Assembly (NCBI GenBank): GCA_016937795.1
Contig: JAFGVV010000034.1
Coordinates: forward strand, 28,210 to 92,209
Source of the DNA: Paludibacteraceae bacterium
GTDB lineage: Bacteria > Bacteroidota > Bacteroidia > Bacteroidales > Paludibacteraceae
Length of the DNA stretch: 64,000 nt
Direction of reading: 5' to 3'
The notes below the pieces were generated by a model, which was not told where the DNA came from, made no database searches, and was given only the letters and a program-made list of their open reading frames with translations. This document shows, one piece after another, positions 62,695 through 64,000 of this stretch. The position numbers were made by a program, and so were the translations under genes. How positions within the stretch are numbered: position 1 is the first letter of the stretch; every line of letters starts with the position of its first letter.

Positions 62695-63802
62695 ATGATT
62701 ACTACAGACCAACTTAAAGATTTGTTGGAACGCGGGACCGCGTTGAGGAGGTATCTTTGACGTCGATTCGAAGATAATACAAATTGAAGAAGAAGAATTG
62801 CGCACGCATGCTCCCGGGTTTTGGGACGATGCGAAAGCTGCCGAAGCGCAAATGAAGAAAATCAAAGACCTGAAACGATGGGTTGATGGGTACGAAGGTG
62901 TAAGGATTGCGCTCGAAGAGCTTGAGCTTTCGTTTGATTTCTATCGCGAAGAAGCTGTGACTGAGGAAGAAGTGGATGCTGCTTATGCGCATGCATTGAA
63001 CGAAGTGGAAACGCTTGAAATGCAGAATATGCTTTCGAAAGAAGAGGACAAGCTTGGTGCAGTAATAAAAATTGTAGCCGGTGCAGGAGGTACCGAAGCG
63101 CAGGACTGGGCCGAAATGCTTTTCCGCATGTATCAGCGATGGGCCGAACGTCAGGGATATAAGGTAGAGATTACCAATATTCAGGATGGCGACGAGGCTG
63201 GCATCAAAACGGTTACTATGCAATTCGAAGGCGATATGGCTTATGGGTACCTGAAGAGTGAAAATGGTGTGCATCGTTTGGTGCGCGTGTCGCCTTTCAA
63301 CGCTCAGGGCAAACGAATGACTTCGTTCACTTCGGTGTATGTGGTGCCATTAGTTGACGACACTATTGAGATTGAAATAAACCAGGGAATGCTCTCGTGG
63401 GACACTTTCCGTTCGTCGGGTGCGGGTGGACAGAATGTAAACAAGGTAGAAACAGGCGTTCGTCTGCACTACAAGTTTATGAATCCTGTGACCAATCAGA
63501 TGGATGAAATTGTGATTGAAAATACCGAAAGCCGTTCGCAGTTTGGCAACAAAGATAATGCGATACGTTTATTGAAATCGCAACTTTACGAACTTGAGCT
63601 CGAAAAACGTCGTGCAGCCACAGCTGTTGTGGAAGCTGGAAAAAAGAAAATAGAGTGGGGATCGCAAATCCGAAGCTATGTATTCGACGATCGTCGCGTG
63701 AAAGACCATCGTACCAATTATCAGACTTCGAACGTAAATGCTGTGATGGATGGCGATATTGATGCCTTTATCAAAGCGTATCTTATGGAGTTTGCTGATT
63801 AA
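62695..63802 (+). CDS. prfB: Peptide chain release factor 2, with programmed +1 frameshift
   Basis: ATG 62695 begins MITTDQLKDLLERGTALRRYL; a TGA follows at 62758-62760. Translation continues in the +1 frame from GAC (62759) to the stop at 63802, giving 368 residues. The frameshift signal is canonical: AGGAGG (62746-62751), then TATCTT and TGAC. This is RF2 autoregulation: low RF2 promotes slippage at TGA. Downstream SGAGGQNVNK carries the catalytic GGQ, and RVSPFNAQGKR holds the SPF codon-recognition tripeptide. Treating 62798 as the start would drop the N-terminal domain. Confidence 0.97.
62746..62761 (+). promoter_or_regulatory. prfB recoding site (+1 frameshift signal)
   Basis: A Shine-Dalgarno-like AGGAGG (62746-62751) is followed by TAT, the slippery CTT codon and TGAC. 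Its distance to the slip codon is the usual one. The SD-like motif is notable because start regions of other genes here lack such motifs. Confidence 0.95.
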
Positions 63803-63823
63803 ATATTTTGGAGGTAAGGAAAT

Positions 63824-63859
63824 AAAAGAGGCTTACGAATCAAATCGTAAGCCTCTTTT
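63824..63859. terminator. Strong hairpin terminator between prfB and the convergent gene
   Basis: AAAAGAGGCTTACGA (63824-63838), loop ATCAAA, then the exact reverse complement (63845-63859): a 15-bp perfect stem with A-run before and T-run after. It can terminate transcription from both sides. Confidence 0.9.
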
Positions 63860-63892
63860 GTTAGTTTTAAAGATAATTCCAAACAATCGGGA

Positions 63893-64000
63893 TTATTTAA
63901 AATCGTCCCAGTTTGTTCCCAGCATGCTGCCTGTTTTCATAAACTGCGTATGCATTCCGAAGCAAGCGTGTAAATTGGTTGGCGTATGGCATGGTCCTGA
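63893..64000 (-). CDS. Partial gene, 3' end; unidentified
   Basis: On the minus strand the frame is open from the window edge to TAA (63895-63893). It gives the last 35 residues, ending QFMKTGSMLGTNWDDFK. The stretch is rich in His and Cys (CHTPTNLHACFGMHTQ). Codon use and the terminator just behind it support a real gene. I do not recognise the family. Confidence 0.55.
   Translation of the reverse strand, partial: SGPCHTPTNLHACFGMHTQFMKTGSMLGTNWDDFK

Noticed and set aside
62798..63802. prfB as a gene starting at 62798
   Set aside because: The conserved +1 frameshift site and N-terminal residues from 62695 show that the real start is upstream.

Overview
The window comes from a Bacteroidota chromosome, probably Bacteroidales/Marinilabiliales-like; the genus cannot be fixed from sequence alone. 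The evidence is a SusC/SusD pair, two hybrid two-component regulators (HTCS), several secreted proteins ending in type IX secretion (T9SS) sorting domains, Bacteroidota-type promoters (TTTG, 19 nt, TAnnTTTG), and A/T-rich start regions without clear Shine-Dalgarno sites.

Region 1 (1-11530, all on the minus strand) is a carbohydrate locus built for beta-1,3-glucan. In transcription order it encodes two modular T9SS-exported surface proteins (7667-11530), a GH81 endo-beta-1,3-glucanase with CBM6 and T9SS tail, a GH16 laminarinase-like enzyme, a GPH-type sugar symporter, and a truncated cytoplasmic protein resembling the N-terminal domain of glycoside phosphorylases. It has no SusC/SusD pair of its own inside the window. 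A divergently transcribed propeller/Y_Y_Y/LuxR regulator (11827-14715) is its likely activator.

Region 2 (14786-29084) is a classical PUL: susC and susD, two tandem arabinanase-like GH43 genes, an FG-GAP/VCBS calcium-repeat T9SS protein and a third GH43 lipoprotein, facing a divergent HTCS at 25017.

Region 3 (29356-46549) is mostly housekeeping: a complete tRNA-Gln transcription unit, a lipoprotein SagB-type nitroreductase, a ZIP metal transporter, a free-standing MetH activation domain, trmD, a BRO-N/DinD-like protein, a DUF1294 protein translationally coupled to argC, an orphan HTCS, a DUF2975/XRE pair, an AddA-type helicase-nuclease, a carboxypeptidase-like-domain protein and a membrane metallophosphoesterase. 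A noncoding array of twelve 21-nt units follows at 46551-46802.

Region 4 (46884-58733) holds a 3533-residue T9SS-exported protein and, divergent from it, a membrane-anchored LuxR-type regulator with a good promoter. Region 5 (58800-64000) holds a DbpA-like DEAD-box helicase, rpoN, a PAP2-like membrane protein, prfB with its programmed +1 frameshift, and the 3' end of an unidentified gene.

The likely metabolic logic of region 1 is this: secreted GH81/GH16 cut beta-1,3-glucan held by the two surface proteins, short oligosaccharides enter through the symporter, and the phosphorylase-like enzyme handles them in the cytoplasm. This is inference from gene content.
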